The translations under genes were made by a program, and so were the position numbers. From contig CAVQFB010000016.1 in assembly GCA_963711675.1 (NCBI GenBank), positions 62,001 to 126,000 on the forward strand: a stretch of 64,000 nucleotides of DNA, in the 5' to 3' direction. The notes under the pieces were generated by a model. It was not told the origin of the DNA. It saw only the letters and a program-made list of their open reading frames with translations, and ran no database searches. The stretch comes from CAVQFB01 sp963711675 (lineage in GTDB: Bacteria; Acidobacteriota; Terriglobia; Terriglobales; Acidobacteriaceae). This document shows, one piece after another, positions 1 through 7,093 of this stretch (position 1 is its first letter; every line of letters starts with the position of its first letter).

Positions 1-635
1 AGGCCAACGACTACGTGGGAAAAGGTCTCTGCGGCGGAACGATCGCAGTGACGGCCGATTCCGTTGCCTCTCTCCGCGGCGACGTGCTGGTTGGCAATAC
101 CGTGCTCTATGGTGCGACCAGCGGCGAGCTCTACGTCGCCGGGCGTGCCGGGGAACGATTCGCCGTGCGTAACAGCGGCGCCCTAGCCGTGGTCGAAGGA
201 GCCGGCCAGCATGCCTGCGAGTACATGACGGCGGGCGTGTGTGTGATCCTGGGTCCCGTGGGGAATAATTTCGGCGCGGGAATGACGGGTGGCCTCGCTT
301 ATCTATTGCGGGATTCCGTCGGAGGGCACGGGTACAACCACCACTCGGTCCGCATCCTCCCGCTGGAAGCAGGGGAAACCATCTGGCTGCGCCGGGTGCT
401 CTGCAGGCACCTGCAGCTCACGGACAGTCCCGTGGCAGCGCGAATCCTGGCAACTGAACTATCGCTGTCGTTCCTTAGGGTCGAGCCTTTGAGCCTGCCG
501 TGCTCGATTCCGGCCACGTGGGCGCCGATTCTCAAGCGTTTCGGCCAGCGCCCGACCTGGGCTCCAGACCTGCCACGCCTGATTCCGTCAGGCGATTCGG
601 CGTTTTTCGGGCATCCTTTTTACGAACATCAGTAG
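1..635 (+). CDS. gltB: Glutamate synthase large subunit, C-terminal end (partial)
   Basis: The frame is open from the window edge (codons from base 3, A-N-D-Y-V-G-K-G-L) and ends with TAG at 633-635, so only the last ~210 residues are present. They show the glycine-rich beta-helix (GXGXG) domain of glutamate synthase: KGLCGGTIAV, GNTVLYGATSGELYVAGRAGERFAVRNSG, then the conserved VVEGAGQHACEYMTAG and GPVGNNFGAGMTGG stretches. In the family this domain holds the amidotransferase and FMN domains together; the catalytic parts lie outside the window. The enzyme makes two glutamates from glutamine and 2-oxoglutarate, which feeds the arginine operon downstream. The extreme C-terminus (after ~residue 165) is divergent and Pro-rich. 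The GTG at 15 is internal, not a start. Confidence 0.93.
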   Translation, partial: ANDYVGKGLCGGTIAVTADSVASLRGDVLVGNTVLYGATSGELYVAGRAGERFAVRNSGALAVVEGAGQHACEYMTAGVCVILGPVGNNFGAGMTGGLAYLLRDSVGGHGYNHHSVRILPLEAGETIWLRRVLCRHLQLTDSPVAARILATELSLSFLRVEPLSLPCSIPATWAPILKRFGQRPTWAPDLPRLIPSGDSAFFGHPFYEHQ

Positions 636-699
636 ACGTACGGAGTTGCGGGCAATAGCTGCGCAGGTCCCGTAATCGTTCCTATAGCACCGGCACAGT

Positions 700-705
700 T
701 ATAAT
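700..705 (+). promoter_or_regulatory. -10 box of the LysR gene, probably leaderless
   Basis: A perfect TATAAT lies at 700-705 with the ATG at 715, only 9 bases further on. A start site about 7 bases after the box would leave almost no 5' leader, and no Shine-Dalgarno is visible. No convincing -35 box is seen. Confidence 0.4.
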
Positions 706-714
706 CGGACATTC

Positions 715-1605
715 ATGGATTTCGATCAGCTAGTCACGTTTCTGCAAGTCGCCAAACTCGGTAGCTTCTCGCGCGCCGGAGAAAAGGTATTCCGCTCGCA
801 GTCTGCGGTTAGCGCGCAGATTCGGCAGCTCGAGCAGGAATACGGCGACCGCATTCTCGATCGTTCGGGCAAAGACGTACGTCTGACTCCGGCGGGCCGA
901 GTCTTATTTGCCTACGCCGAGCGCCTCCTGCATATGCGGGACGAGTCCCTGCTTGCCGTCGCGGATCAGGGCGCTACGCCTCGCGGTGTGCTCGCCATTG
1001 GAGCCAACGAAGCTACCTGCCTGTACGTGCTGCCCGAGGTTTTCGCCGAGTATTGCCGCCTTTATCCTGGCGTGCAGATCAGTATTTACCGCAATTTCAG
1101 CTACAAGATCGTGGAGAAGCTGGAGCAAGGATCGATTGACATCGGCATCGTTACCTTGCCCATCAAGTCTCCCAGCCTGAAGGTACACGCCATTTTCCGC
1201 GACCAACTGATGTGGATGGTCAACCCGCAAAGCCCGCTGGCCCACCACAAATCGGCGTCCGTGGCAGACATTTCCAAGCAGCCGATTCTGATGCCGAAGA
1301 CCGGCTACACCCGGCGGTTGATGGACAAGCTCTTCCGGCCCCACAGCTCGCATCTCCAGATACGAATGGAGCTACCCAGCGTTGGCATGATCAAGAGTTT
1401 CGTTGCCGCCGGTCTGGGTGTTTCCCTTATCAGCGCCAGTTTTGCCCGTGACCAGGTGCTCGCCGGGCGTGTAAAACTGATTCCGATTCAGGGAGTTGAG
1501 CTGTGGCGCGAGCTGGGCATTGCCTACCGGCGTGACCGCACTCTGACCCGCGCGACCACCAGTTTCATTGAAACCGTGCGGCACCTGGGCTCCTCCACGA
1601 AATAA
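715..1605 (+). CDS. LysR-family transcriptional regulator
   Basis: A 296-residue protein of normal LysR length. Residues 1-60 form the winged helix-turn-helix (MDFDQLVTFLQVAKLGSFSRAG, then SQSAVSAQIRQLE), and the rest is the periplasmic-binding-like effector domain (GVLAIGANEATCLYVLPEVF; later GLGVSLISASFA). The start is the ATG at 715, directly after a TATAAT box. It is transcribed alone, convergent with the secreted protein at 1634-2347. The effector cannot be named; proximity to gltB hints at nitrogen control, but this is only context. Confidence 0.9.
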   Translation: MDFDQLVTFLQVAKLGSFSRAGEKVFRSQSAVSAQIRQLEQEYGDRILDRSGKDVRLTPAGRVLFAYAERLLHMRDESLLAVADQGATPRGVLAIGANEATCLYVLPEVFAEYCRLYPGVQISIYRNFSYKIVEKLEQGSIDIGIVTLPIKSPSLKVHAIFRDQLMWMVNPQSPLAHHKSASVADISKQPILMPKTGYTRRLMDKLFRPHSSHLQIRMELPSVGMIKSFVAAGLGVSLISASFARDQVLAGRVKLIPIQGVELWRELGIAYRRDRTLTRATTSFIETVRHLGSSTK

Positions 1606-1633
1606 AGGGATGCACAGTTTGCCCAGATTACTC

Positions 1634-2347
1634 TTAGTTTGGGCTGACTTTGCCTTCTGCTTGGGAGCCCTTACACAAACCTTTCGGCGTCCAATCGTGA
1701 ATCACCGTAGTTGGAGGCTTCGACGAGTCGTGCAGGATGAGCGTTAACCCGCGCCGCTGTTCGGTACCGGTGGTTGTAAGTAGCATGGGCGGACCTCCTG
1801 GCACAATCACCGGCGGTCCCCCAGCGCGTCCAACTAGTTTGCCAGTGGGAGTCTCCAAACAAGTTTCTCCGGCCAGGTTGTACCAGGCTTCAGGTCCCGA
1901 GTGAGTATGAACTGCTGAGGTCATCCCGGGATTGAAGATCACCTCCATAAACAGTGCCGAGTATTCTTCACCGGCCGTTATGGGGAGGGGACCGATTTCG
2001 GCGATGCGTTCCCCCGCAAGGGGCGGGCGCCATCCCGCCTTTTCGATGGTTAACAGCCACACCTTTCCCAGCGACTCGATGACGGTCCCTCGTGGTCCCT
2101 TGGCTTTCTCTGCCGCTGGACGTGTCGGGTAGACGTCCAAATGCCAGAAGGCTTGCCCCTGCTCGATTCGCCCTACGGGCTGATCAACGACGATCCAGCA
2201 TCCCACCTCAGTCGTTCGCGTGCTGACCGGTTTGCAGATACCGAACGAAAGCGGTGGAGCGTTCTGTTGGGCGCACAGCGAAACCGTTGCCCAGCACAAG
2301 AAGACGACTGATGCCAACAGGGCACAGCATTTTGCTACGGGTTTCAT
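1634..2347 (-). CDS. Secreted cupin-like protein of unknown function
   Basis: About 237 residues if started at the ATG at 2347, where a GAGGG Shine-Dalgarno-like run sits about 8 bases upstream and a signal peptide begins (MKPVAKCCALLASVVFLCW, AQQ cleavage region). The open frame extends to 2443 but the extra 32 codons lack a ribosome site. The C-terminal half has a cupin-like region: HTHSGPEAWYNLAGE (metal-type His pair) followed by glycine-rich turns and PGGPP. A cupin fold in the periplasm is likely; substrate unknown. It stands alone, convergent with the LysR gene. Confidence 0.7.
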   Translation of the reverse strand: MKPVAKCCALLASVVFLCWATVSLCAQQNAPPLSFGICKPVSTRTTEVGCWIVVDQPVGRIEQGQAFWHLDVYPTRPAAEKAKGPRGTVIESLGKVWLLTIEKAGWRPPLAGERIAEIGPLPITAGEEYSALFMEVIFNPGMTSAVHTHSGPEAWYNLAGETCLETPTGKLVGRAGGPPVIVPGGPPMLLTTTGTEQRRGLTLILHDSSKPPTTVIHDWTPKGLCKGSQAEGKVSPN

Positions 2348-2763
2348 GAGATGACCCTCAAGGATGGCGGAAAGCGCCGTTAGCATACACCGGGTCAGGC
2401 CCCTACGAAAGCACCAGAGCCGTTGACACTGGAGGGTGCCCAACTGGAAGAGTTGTAAGGTTTGCCGAGCAACTCCAATTGATCGAACTTCACAATCGGT
2501 TCAGGCATGATGACAGGCAGAAAGGAAACTGACCTATAGCGAGGTATGCATTCTTCCTTAACATTTCACTTTTCGATGACAGTTATCGAATTTTCTGATT
2601 TCCGTTTCGGAAGCGGACTCTGTAGAGTAATGAGGCAAGCGAAGCGGCAGTTTGCTCCGGTGCATGGTTGGTCGCCTCAGTCCTCTGCCGCGATACCTTG
2701 GAAAAAGCTGATGTCTGGTTTCGGACGTGCTCCGGAACTGCGGCACTCTAAGGGGGAAATGCG
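2348..2763. other. Intergenic region upstream of the small ORF and lysC attenuator
   Basis: This 416-base stretch lies between the divergently oriented secreted cupin gene and the first small ORF of the lysC leader. No convincing protein gene is seen. Its notable feature is the 19-base near-perfect palindrome at 2572-2590. It presumably holds promoters for both directions, but I cannot place -35/-10 boxes with confidence. Confidence 0.5.
2572..2590. promoter_or_regulatory. 19-bp near-perfect palindrome, candidate operator
   Basis: TTCGATGACAGTTATCGAA: nine-base arms around one central base with a single non-matching pair. This is the shape of a binding site for a homodimeric regulator. It lies about 170 bases upstream of the small ORF that begins the lysC leader transcript, so it may control that transcript. 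The cognate protein is not identifiable here. Confidence 0.35.
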
Positions 2764-2934
2764 ATGTCCGAATTGGAAGAGAACCTGAACAAAGTCTTGG
2801 AAGAGCACCAGCACGAGAGCGGTCTGCATGTGATTGGCGGCCGTCGCCGCCTGATTGATCGCCTGGTTCAGTTTTTCGAAGAACAGAATCAGGAGAGCGG
2901 CAAGAACACCTTTGCGCGTGCCAGCAACCACTAA
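2764..2934 (+). CDS. Small 56-residue charged protein, unknown
   Basis: The ATG at 2764 is preceded by AAGGGGG, a strong Shine-Dalgarno-like run 7 bases away; stop TAA at 2932-2934. The peptide (MSELEENLNKVLEEHQHESG, then HVIGGRRRLIDRLVQFF) is rich in Glu, Gln and Arg and could be a helical hairpin. It is followed 10 bases later by the Thr/Ile leader peptide and then the attenuator of lysC, so it would be on the same transcript. No family is recognised. It may be a genuine small protein or an upstream ORF that couples translation to the leader peptide. Confidence 0.45.
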   Translation: MSELEENLNKVLEEHQHESGLHVIGGRRRLIDRLVQFFEEQNQESGKNTFARASNH

Positions 2935-2944
2935 CAGCGAAAGC

Positions 2945-3049
2945 ATGTTGAAAATGAACTCCACTTCCCGGAAGGCTAAGCGAATTACAACCATCGCTAC
3001 AGGCACGTCCACACGAATTACGTGCCTTCTGGGGGAGGACATCTGGTGA
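2945..3049 (+). CDS. Thr/Ile-rich leader peptide of the lysC attenuator (thrL-like)
   Basis: A 34-codon ORF (31 codons if started at the second ATG, 2954) ending in TGA at 3047-3049. Codons from 2984 to 3022 read I-T-T-I-A-T-G-T-S-T-R-I-T: six Thr and three Ile in thirteen. The order K-R-I-T-T-I resembles the K-R-I-S-T-T-I start of the enterobacterial thr operon leader peptide. The Shine-Dalgarno is weak (GCGAAAG before 2945), and translation may be coupled to the small ORF ending at 2934. The control codons lie just before and within hairpin strand 1 (3001-3008), and a terminator follows at 3085-3120, directly before aspartate kinase. The role in sensing charged tRNA-Thr (and perhaps tRNA-Ile) is inferred from this layout. 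Confidence 0.7.
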   Translation: MLKMNSTSRKAKRITTIATGTSTRITCLLGEDIW

Positions 3050-3120
3050 GCTAAGCAAAGCCAAGTTCCAAGCAAGTAACCAGACCCACCGCCGGAAGGC
3101 TCAAAGCGGTGGGTTTTTAT
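3001..3120 (+). promoter_or_regulatory. Threonine attenuator: pause hairpin, antiterminator and terminator strands
   Basis: Three mutually exclusive pairings can be drawn. Strand 1:2 is a perfect 8-bp stem, 3001-3008 with 3020-3027. Strand 2:3 pairs 3024-3038 with 3086-3100: 13 pairs (one G-U) and two mismatches. Strand 3:4 is the terminator, 3085-3092 with 3106-3113, followed by five T. A ribosome stalled on the Thr codons at 2987-3001 would cover strand 1 and free strand 2 to pair with 3, giving read-through. A ribosome reaching the stop at 3047 would cover strand 2 and let 3:4 terminate. The pairings are seen in the sequence; the switching is inferred from the E. coli trp/thr model. Confidence 0.75.
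3085..3120 (+). terminator. Intrinsic terminator (attenuator) before lysC
   Basis: CCCACCGC (3085-3092) pairs perfectly with GCGGTGGG (3106-3113), followed by TTTTTAT. It lies 39 bases before the lysC start, inside the leader, so its function is regulatory rather than end-of-operon. Confidence 0.85.
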
Positions 3121-3158
3121 TTGTGCCGAAATTTTGGTTCGATTTGCCTGGAGGAACG

Positions 3159-4628
3159 ATGAACGACGTATGCGTGGAGAGTCCGGGGGCGACCCAGCGT
3201 TGTCGCTCGGTGGTCATGAAGTTCGGGGGCACCTCGGTGCAGGATGCCGCCGCTATTGCTCGAATGGTGGGAATCGTGGAGGGCAGGCTCGGGCATCATC
3301 CCGTGCTTGTTATCAGCGCGCTCGCCGGCGTGACCGACGAATTGCTGGGCGCTGCTCGCGCTGCGCTGCAGGACAATCTGGAAAGCGCTCTGCGCACGCT
3401 CGACGAACTTCGCCTCCGCCACCAGGCTCTTGCGAGTGGACTGGTTGGTGGTGAGGAACTGGAAGAACTGCGCCTCTCGCTCGAGCAGGACTTCGATGCC
3501 CTGAACGATCTGATGCGTGGCGTTGCCGCCCTCGGTGAATTGAGCCCGCGCTCGCAGGACTACGTGCTCGGCTTCGGTGAGTGCCTCTCCAGCAAGATTG
3601 TCAGTGTGGCTCTGGTGCATGCCGGCCTAAGCGCAGTTCTGGTCGACGCGCATGGTTGCATCGTCACCGATGCCGCCCACACCCGGGCCACGCCTTTGTG
3701 GGAGGAAACGGACGCCCGGCTGTCGACGGTTGTCCTGCCTCTCTTGGAAGCGGGCAAGGTCCCGCTCCTGGCGGGCTTCATCGGTGCTACGCGTGACGGC
3801 GTTCCCACTACTCTCGGCCGGGGCGGTTCTGACTTTACAGCGGCCATAGTAGGCGCAGCCCTGCATGCCGATCGCATCGAGATCTGGACCGACGTGGACG
3901 GCATCATGACCACCGACCCTGACGTTTGTCCCGACGCCCAGCGCATCGAACTCCTGAGTTTCGATGAAGCCGCCGAGCTGGCCTACTTTGGCGCCAAGGT
4001 GCTGCATCCCGCCACGCTGCTGCCTGCGATGCGTAAGGACATTCCCGTGCACGTTCTGAACTCGAGTAACCCGGCGGGTGAGGGCACGGAAATCCTGGCG
4101 CATCCGGACGAAGGCATCCGCGTGAAGGCGATCACGGCAAGGAGGGGCGTGGCTGTCGTCGATGTCGAGACCAGTCGCTGGGCGGCGCCTGAAATTCTCC
4201 GTGAAATCTGTGAGGTGTTCGAACGGCACCAGCACGGCCTCGATCTGCTCTCCTCTTCGCGAGGTAGCCTGTCACTGCTTGTTACTTCCACCGCCAGTCT
4301 GCCCGCCGTCGCCGAAGAGCTGAAAGGTCTGGCCAAGGTGCGCTGGGAGAATCACAAGGCTTTGGTCTGCCTGGTAGGGGAACAGATTCGCCGCAAGTCC
4401 GAAATCGCCAGCCGCGTGTTTGGCGAGATGTCTGACTTCGATCTCCGCCTCATTTGCCAGGGAGCCTCGGAGCGAAACATCAGCTTTCTGGTCGACGAGT
4501 CACAGGCGGACGAGTCTGTGCGCCGGTTGCACCGGCTGTTCTTTTCTAAGCCGGAAGCCGCGGGCCCGGTGCCGACTGCCGTTGCCGATCGTTCCCATTC
4601 ACTTTGTCAGGCGGGCGAATCCTGGTAA
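3159..4628 (+). CDS. lysC: Aspartate kinase
   Basis: 489 residues from the ATG at 3159, which has a GGAGG Shine-Dalgarno; the frame opens earlier (3123) but without a ribosome site. The enzyme phosphorylates aspartate, the first step to Lys, Met, Thr and Ile. The kinase domain shows VMKFGGTSVQ at its start, GFGECLSS, LGRGGSDFTAA and IWTDVDGIMTTDP, followed by FGAKVLHPATL. Two C-terminal ACT domains follow (RGVAVVDVE and ALVCLVGEQI). It resembles the single-domain LysC/ThrA-kinase type, not a fusion with homoserine dehydrogenase. The leader upstream predicts control by threonine. A 9-bp hairpin at its stop likely ends the transcript before argR. Confidence 0.93.
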   Translation: MNDVCVESPGATQRCRSVVMKFGGTSVQDAAAIARMVGIVEGRLGHHPVLVISALAGVTDELLGAARAALQDNLESALRTLDELRLRHQALASGLVGGEELEELRLSLEQDFDALNDLMRGVAALGELSPRSQDYVLGFGECLSSKIVSVALVHAGLSAVLVDAHGCIVTDAAHTRATPLWEETDARLSTVVLPLLEAGKVPLLAGFIGATRDGVPTTLGRGGSDFTAAIVGAALHADRIEIWTDVDGIMTTDPDVCPDAQRIELLSFDEAAELAYFGAKVLHPATLLPAMRKDIPVHVLNSSNPAGEGTEILAHPDEGIRVKAITARRGVAVVDVETSRWAAPEILREICEVFERHQHGLDLLSSSRGSLSLLVTSTASLPAVAEELKGLAKVRWENHKALVCLVGEQIRRKSEIASRVFGEMSDFDLRLICQGASERNISFLVDESQADESVRRLHRLFFSKPEAAGPVPTAVADRSHSLCQAGESW

Positions 4629-4646
4629 CGGATTCGCCTGTCTCCC
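4614..4646 (+). terminator. Hairpin at the lysC stop codon
   Basis: GGCGAATCC (4614-4622) pairs perfectly with GGATTCGCC (4630-4638); the loop contains the lysC TAA. The following tract TGTCTCCCTATTTCT is only moderately T-rich, so this is a probable but weak intrinsic terminator. Confidence 0.5.
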
Positions 4647-4733
4647 TATTTCTCTGACCCAAGGGCAGAGCCCTGCCCCGGAGCGACCACGCTCTATCCC
4701 TATTATTTTCTGTATTACCCCTGCGATTTCTGC

Positions 4734-4761
4734 TTGACAGGGGGCGCTGATGATTTAAAAT
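4734..4761 (+). promoter_or_regulatory. Promoter of the argR-argH operon
   Basis: A consensus -35 TTGACA at 4734-4739 and a -10 TAAAAT at 4756-4761 are 16 bases apart. The predicted start point (~4768) falls inside the first ARG box, as expected for repression by ArgR. Confidence 0.7.
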
Positions 4762-4798
4762 ATGCATAATTATTCATTGATGTGGATAATTATTCATT
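4761..4798. promoter_or_regulatory. Tandem ARG boxes (ArgR operators)
   Basis: Two 18-base palindromic sites lie at 4761-4778 (core TGCATAATTATTCA) and 4781-4798 (core TGGATAATTATTCA). Their centres are 20 bases apart. This matches the paired-ARG-box layout known for ArgR hexamers in E. coli, with the spacing of its argR promoter. They overlap the transcription start region and end just before the argR ATG at 4803, indicating autorepression of the whole operon by arginine-bound ArgR. Confidence 0.8.
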
Positions 4799-4802
4799 AA
4801 CC

Positions 4803-5249
4803 ATGGCCAAGCTCTCACGCCAGAACGCAATCCTCGAATTGGTGCAGCGCAAGCCTGTCGCCAGTCAGGAGGATCTTCAGCGTGCCCTCGGTCCACTTGG
4901 CTTCAAGGTGGGACAAGCCACGTTGTCCCGCGATATTCATGAACTCGGGCTGGTGAAAACAGCTGACGGTTATGCGTCTTCCATCGCGTTAGCCGCTCCT
5001 GCCGAGCCAGCCCTTCCCCCGGTTTCCCGCCTGGTGCGTGAGTTCGTTCTCGACGTCCGGCCGGCGCAAAACCTGCTTGTGGTGAAAACCTCAGTGGGTA
5101 GCGCTCAGCCCGTCGCGGCCGCTCTCGACGGAGAGCATTGGCCGGAAGTTGTGGGCAGCGTTGCCGGCGACGATGCCATCCTTATCGTTTGCCCTGACAA
5201 GAAGTCGGCTACTCGCCTCGCAAATCGCATCAAGGAACTGCTCGCCTGA
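4803..5249 (+). CDS. argR: Arginine repressor ArgR
   Basis: 148 residues, the usual ArgR length. The N-terminal winged helix (MAKLSRQNAILELVQ, then VGQATLSRDIHELGL) contains the S-R recognition-helix pattern. The C-terminal arginine-binding and hexamer domain shows NLLVVKTSVGSAQPVAAALD and VAGDDAILIV. I chose the ATG at 4803 because similarity begins there; a GTG at 4782 in frame would place the start inside the second ARG box. No Shine-Dalgarno is visible. Its stop overlaps the argC start (TGATG at 5247-5251), so translation is probably coupled. Confidence 0.93.
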   Translation: MAKLSRQNAILELVQRKPVASQEDLQRALGPLGFKVGQATLSRDIHELGLVKTADGYASSIALAAPAEPALPPVSRLVREFVLDVRPAQNLLVVKTSVGSAQPVAAALDGEHWPEVVGSVAGDDAILIVCPDKKSATRLANRIKELLA

Positions 5250-6292
5250 TGTCCGCAAAACTCAAAACCGCTGTGCTCGGAGCGACCGGCTATTCCGGTT
5301 ATGAACTGACGCGGATTCTTCTGCGCCACCCGTTCGTGGATACGCCTTCACTTCTGCGCAGGGAAGGAGAGCAGGGGCGGGCTTCTCTTTCGGAAATGTT
5401 TCCAGCTCTCTCGGGAAATGGTTCTTACCCGCTGCAGCCGCTTTCCTGGTCCGCCCTGGAGCGTGAAGGCGTGAAACTCCTGTTTCTCGCGACGCCCCAC
5501 GAGGTTTCACGGACGCTGGCGCCCGAGGCCATCGATCGCGGGCTTCGCGTGATCGACCTGAGCGGTGCGTGGCGGCTGAAGAATCGTGAGCATCAAGCGG
5601 TTTACGACTTCAAGGACGCGGACTCGCGAGTGGCGTCGGAAGTCATGCAGAGAGCCGTTTACGGTCTTCCGGAGTTGCACGCCGACCAGATTCGGGACGC
5701 CGTCCTCGTCGCCAATCCGGGCTGCTATGCCACTTCGGTCATTTTGGCGCTTGCGCCGCTGTTGTCGGCGGGGCTGGTCGATGCGAATCACGGAATCGTT
5801 TCTGATTCCAAGTCTGGTGTTTCCGGCGCAGGCAAAGAACCCAACTCGCGAACGCACTTCGTGTCGGTTGCCGACAATCTGTCAGCATATTCCGTTTTCG
5901 GCCACCGTCACACGGGCGAGATCCTGGAGCAGCTGAAACTCAGGGCCTGCCAGCTGATTTTCACGCCGCATCTTCTGCCCATCCCGCGCGGAATTCTGTC
6001 GACAATTTATTTGCACCTCAATCGCGAGATGAAGACGGACGAAGTCGAGTCGTGCTTCCGCGAGTTTTACGAGGGCAAGCGGTGGGTGCGCATTTTTTCC
6101 AGCCCCAAGCTTCCGCAGATCCAGTTTTCGCTGCACACCAACTATTGCGATCTCGGCTTTTGCCTGGCGGAAGATGGCCGCCGCCTGGTGCTGGTCTCGT
6201 GCGTCGACAATTTGCTGAAGGGTGCGGCTGGCCAGGCCGTCCAGAACATGAACTTGATGTACGGATGGAGCGAAGCCGAAGGTCTGCAATAG
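5249..6292 (+). CDS. argC: N-acetyl-gamma-glutamyl-phosphate reductase
   Basis: 347 residues, full length. ArgC reduces N-acetylglutamyl phosphate to the semialdehyde with NADPH. Visible are the Rossmann start AVLGATGYSGYELTRIL, the catalytic cysteine in ANPGCYATSVIL, and the conserved KSGVSGAGK and GHRHTGEI stretches. It overlaps argR by one base and is 15 bases from argB. Confidence 0.96.
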   Translation: MSAKLKTAVLGATGYSGYELTRILLRHPFVDTPSLLRREGEQGRASLSEMFPALSGNGSYPLQPLSWSALEREGVKLLFLATPHEVSRTLAPEAIDRGLRVIDLSGAWRLKNREHQAVYDFKDADSRVASEVMQRAVYGLPELHADQIRDAVLVANPGCYATSVILALAPLLSAGLVDANHGIVSDSKSGVSGAGKEPNSRTHFVSVADNLSAYSVFGHRHTGEILEQLKLRACQLIFTPHLLPIPRGILSTIYLHLNREMKTDEVESCFREFYEGKRWVRIFSSPKLPQIQFSLHTNYCDLGFCLAEDGRRLVLVSCVDNLLKGAAGQAVQNMNLMYGWSEAEGLQ

Positions 6293-6307
6293 GGGCGTAG
6301 TTACGAA

Positions 6308-7093
6308 ATGAAAGTTGTGATCAAAATCGGCGGTGCGGCGCTCGAAGATAAAGCGACGCTGCAGAAGTGCGCACACGCGGTGGTGGATCTGGCAAGAGAC
6401 AGCCACCAGGTCGTCGTCGTTCACGGCGGTGGAAGCGCGCTTACCCGCACCCTGAAGCTGCTCGGCAAAGAGAGCAATTTTGTCAACGGCCTGCGCATCA
6501 CCGATGCCGAGACGCGTGACGTCGCGGTCATGGTGCTTGCCGGAGTCGTGAACAAGAATTTGGTGGCAGCCATCGCAGCTGCGGGCGCTCCAGCAGTTGG
6601 CTTGTGCGGTGGTGACGGGCTCGCCTTCCGCGCGCGCAAAAAGCAGAACAACGGTCAGGATCTTGGTTTCGTGGGAGAAATCGCTTCCTTCGAAGCCCGC
6701 TGGCTGGACGCCATCTGGGCGCAAGGTGGCATCCCGGTGCTGTCTTCTGTCGCACTCGGCACCGATGGCGAGTACTACAACGTGAATGCCGATCAGATGG
6801 CCGCTGCCTGTGCAATCGGCTGCCACGCCAATGCACTCATTTTTCTCACCGACGTTGCGGGTGTGAAGGACGCCGAAGGCTTGGTCATGCCATGGCTGAA
6901 CACCAGCCAGATTGCTTCCATGGTCGCGACCTCCGTGATTGGCGGAGGCATGTTGCCAAAGCTGGAAGCCTGCAACCAGGCGCTGAAACGCGGAGTTGGA
7001 AGAGTCCGCATCTTCCCGGCCGCCGAAGCTGAGGCGCTCCCACAATTTTATTTTGCCAAGCTCGCATCCGGCACGGAGGTGATTGCGGCATGA
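6308..7093 (+). CDS. argB: Acetylglutamate kinase
   Basis: 261 residues. Phosphorylates N-acetylglutamate. The amino acid kinase fold is shown by VVIKIGGAALED at the start, VVVHGGGSALT (substrate loop), GLCGGDGL, and NVNADQMAAACA with ALIFLTDVAGVKD near the end. The length is that of the short, E. coli-like form; there is no long N-terminal helix of the arginine-inhibited hexameric type, so control is probably transcriptional through ArgR. Overlaps argD by 4 bases (ATGA). Confidence 0.95.
   Translation: MKVVIKIGGAALEDKATLQKCAHAVVDLARDSHQVVVVHGGGSALTRTLKLLGKESNFVNGLRITDAETRDVAVMVLAGVVNKNLVAAIAAAGAPAVGLCGGDGLAFRARKKQNNGQDLGFVGEIASFEARWLDAIWAQGGIPVLSSVALGTDGEYYNVNADQMAAACAIGCHANALIFLTDVAGVKDAEGLVMPWLNTSQIASMVATSVIGGGMLPKLEACNQALKRGVGRVRIFPAAEAEALPQFYFAKLASGTEVIAA

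Noticed and set aside
2450..3120. Lysine riboswitch upstream of lysC
   Set aside because: The conserved lysine-aptamer junction and loops are not recognisable, while the Thr/Ile leader peptide with three fitting hairpins explains the region.
5882..7045. 387-codon minus-strand ORF over argC/argB
   Set aside because: Antisense shadow of two well-supported genes; no family motif.
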